Source: DSXH01 sp037446915 (GTDB taxonomy: Bacteria > Bacteroidota > Ignavibacteria > Ignavibacteriales > Melioribacteraceae). Taken from it: a stretch of 7,463 bases of DNA. Position 1 is the first letter of the stretch. Each line of letters opens with the position of its first letter. The stretch lies in NCBI GenBank assembly GCA_037446915.1, contig JBBIHP010000123.1:1-7463 (forward strand), in the 5' to 3' direction. The position numbers and the translations under genes were made by a program. The notes beneath the pieces are model-generated. The model was not told the origin of the DNA. It worked only from the letters and a program-made list of their open reading frames with translations, and did not search any database. Shown here one piece after another: positions 6,195-7,463 of this stretch.

Positions 6195-7463
6195 TCAGAT
6201 CTCGATAAACTTATCCTCGTAGAACAATTTGTTGTTATTGATTACGGCAACAGATCTGCCGGTCATAAGTCTTTTATCAAACGGAGAATTTTTAGACTTC
6301 GATTTGAATTTAGAAATATCCACCGTCCAGATTAAATCTTCATCTAAAATGGTTAGATCAGCTTTTTCTCCCTCTTTAATCCGGGGTGTAGATATTTTAA
6401 GAATTTTTCTGGGGTTAATTGAAAGTTTTTCGACTGCCTGTTCAAGTGTAAGATGTTTTTTATGAACTAATTCGCTTAATACTAATCCCAATGTAGTTTC
6501 GAGTCCCACGATTCCATTTGGAGCATAAATAAATTCCATCTCCTTCTCTTCTATTGAATGAGGTGCATGATCGCTTGCAATTACGTCAATTGTTCCATCT
6601 TTAAGTCCTTCTATAATTGCATCAATATCTGCACGTGTTCTAAGTGGAGGACTCATTTTGAAATTTGTATCGAATGACTTAATGTTATCATCAGTAAGCG
6701 TGAAATGATGTGGTGTAACTTCTGCAGTAACTTTTATTCCTTTTTTCTTTGCCTGTCTAACCAGATCGACTGCACCTTTAGTACTAATATGAGCAATGTG
6801 AATTCTGGCGCCAATAAATTCTGCCATCATAATATCTCGGGCAACAATTAAATCTTCTGCAACATTTGGAATTGCCGGCAGACCTAATAATGTAGAAGTT
6901 AATCCTTCGTTCATTGCTCCATCGGATAAAGAATCATCCTCGCAATGTTCAATGATTGGTGTATCGAACATTTTAGAATATTCCATTACACTTCTTAATA
7001 CAGCAGCCGTTTTAATTACTGTTCCGTCATCAGAAAAAGCCACTGCACCCGATTCAATCAGCTCAAACATAGGCGAGAGTGCTTCCCCTTTTCTATTTAA
7101 TGTTGCCGCTGCAACCGGATAAACATTAACAAGATGATTCTTAGATTTCTCTTTTATAAACCTTACAATCTCGGCAGAATCAATATCCGGGTTAGTGTTT
7201 GGCATACAAGCAACACCAGTAAACCCACCGGCTGCTGCTGCATTACTTCCTGTTTCAATTGTCTCTTCATCTTCACGACCCGGCTCTCTTAAGTGAACAT
7301 GCATATCAAATAAACCGGGGATACAAATTTTATTTTCAAACTCAAATACTTGTGATGATTTTAAGTCTGATTCAGTAAGTCCACCTATTTTTTTAATTAC
7401 ACCATTTTCAATCAGCAGATCGTCCTTCTTATCTAATTTTTGTTCGGGGTTAAAAAGTCTAAC
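6195..7463 (-). CDS. pyrC: dihydroorotase, type I (5' end cut by right edge)
   Basis: The enzyme reversibly cyclises N-carbamoyl-L-aspartate to L-dihydroorotate in the third step of de novo pyrimidine synthesis, in the cytoplasm. The 422 visible residues run open to the window edge, and the family is usually about 425-430 long, so only a few N-terminal residues are missing. Numbering from the first visible residue, the segment before DMHVHLREPG is the N-terminal part of the amidohydrolase composite domain (RLFNPEQ, DLLIENGVIKKIGG). Metal ligands expected for bacterial type I enzymes are all present: His55 and His57 (HVH), Asp146 (SDDG), His173 (IIEHCED), His225 (IAHIST) and catalytic Asp298 (ASDHAPH). 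Substrate-binding Arg59 (HLR), Asn89 (MPNTN) and His302 are also there. The C-terminus (GEKADLTILD, then SPFDKRLMTGRSVAVI) completes the composite domain. The inner ATG at 7304 lies within the HxH motif region and is not the start. The missing promoter and ribosome site lie past the edge; other pyr genes may be upstream there, but this is not visible. Confidence 0.97.
   Translation of the reverse strand, partial: VRLFNPEQKLDKKDDLLIENGVIKKIGGLTESDLKSSQVFEFENKICIPGLFDMHVHLREPGREDEETIETGSNAAAAGGFTGVACMPNTNPDIDSAEIVRFIKEKSKNHLVNVYPVAAATLNRKGEALSPMFELIESGAVAFSDDGTVIKTAAVLRSVMEYSKMFDTPIIEHCEDDSLSDGAMNEGLTSTLLGLPAIPNVAEDLIVARDIMMAEFIGARIHIAHISTKGAVDLVRQAKKKGIKVTAEVTPHHFTLTDDNIKSFDTNFKMSPPLRTRADIDAIIEGLKDGTIDVIASDHAPHSIEEKEMEFIYAPNGIVGLETTLGLVLSELVHKKHLTLEQAVEKLSINPRKILKISTPRIKEGEKADLTILDEDLIWTVDISKFKSKSKNSPFDKRLMTGRSVAVINNNKLFYEDKFIEI

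Noticed and set aside
6229..6465. Plus-strand open frame of 78 residues
   Set aside because: It is antisense to the C-terminal part of dihydroorotase, which is well conserved in its own frame.
7302..7304. ATG as start of dihydroorotase
   Set aside because: This Met lies inside the DMHVHLREPG metal-binding motif, and 53 upstream codons to the window edge encode a typical N-terminal composite domain in the same frame.

Overview
The window is AT-rich and tightly packed, and every supported gene lies on the minus strand. Gene order in the direction of transcription, from right to left, is: dihydroorotase (pyrC, cut by the right edge), a fibronectin type III lipoprotein, a small secreted DUF4783-like protein, a very large multi-spanning sensor histidine kinase, and the N-terminal part of a UvrD/AddA-type helicase (cut by the left edge). 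No tRNA, rRNA, CRISPR array, insertion sequence or phage gene was seen.

The likely source is a member of the Bacteroidota/Chlorobi-Ignavibacteria group. This is inferred from the low GC content, the DUF4783-like protein (a family known mostly from Bacteroidota and relatives), the FnIII lipoprotein with a short lipobox signal, and the style of the giant membrane kinase. The lipoprotein has a strong GGAGG Shine-Dalgarno site, which fits Ignavibacteria-like lineages better than typical Bacteroidia, but no phylogeny was run.

Right part (about 5150-7463): pyrC encodes a type I dihydroorotase of de novo pyrimidine synthesis with all expected metal ligands in place. It is followed by a 149-bp gap with a weak terminator-like hairpin, then the FnIII lipoprotein with its own strong ribosome binding site. 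A convincing rho-independent terminator closes that gene.

Left part (1-5122): the DUF4783-like protein, the kinase and the helicase form a compact block. Five bases separate the first two, and the kinase stop and helicase start share one base (TGATG), so they are probably one translationally coupled operon. The kinase is the most striking gene. A standard NtrY-like core (two TM segments, periplasmic loop, HAMP, HisKA, HATPase) is preceded by about 800 residues that add ten more predicted membrane helices and two large extracytoplasmic domains. No response regulator is visible, so its output is unknown. The link between a secreted NTF2-like protein, an envelope sensor kinase and a recombination-type helicase is the main point worth following; it may be functional or only a packing effect in a gene-dense genome.
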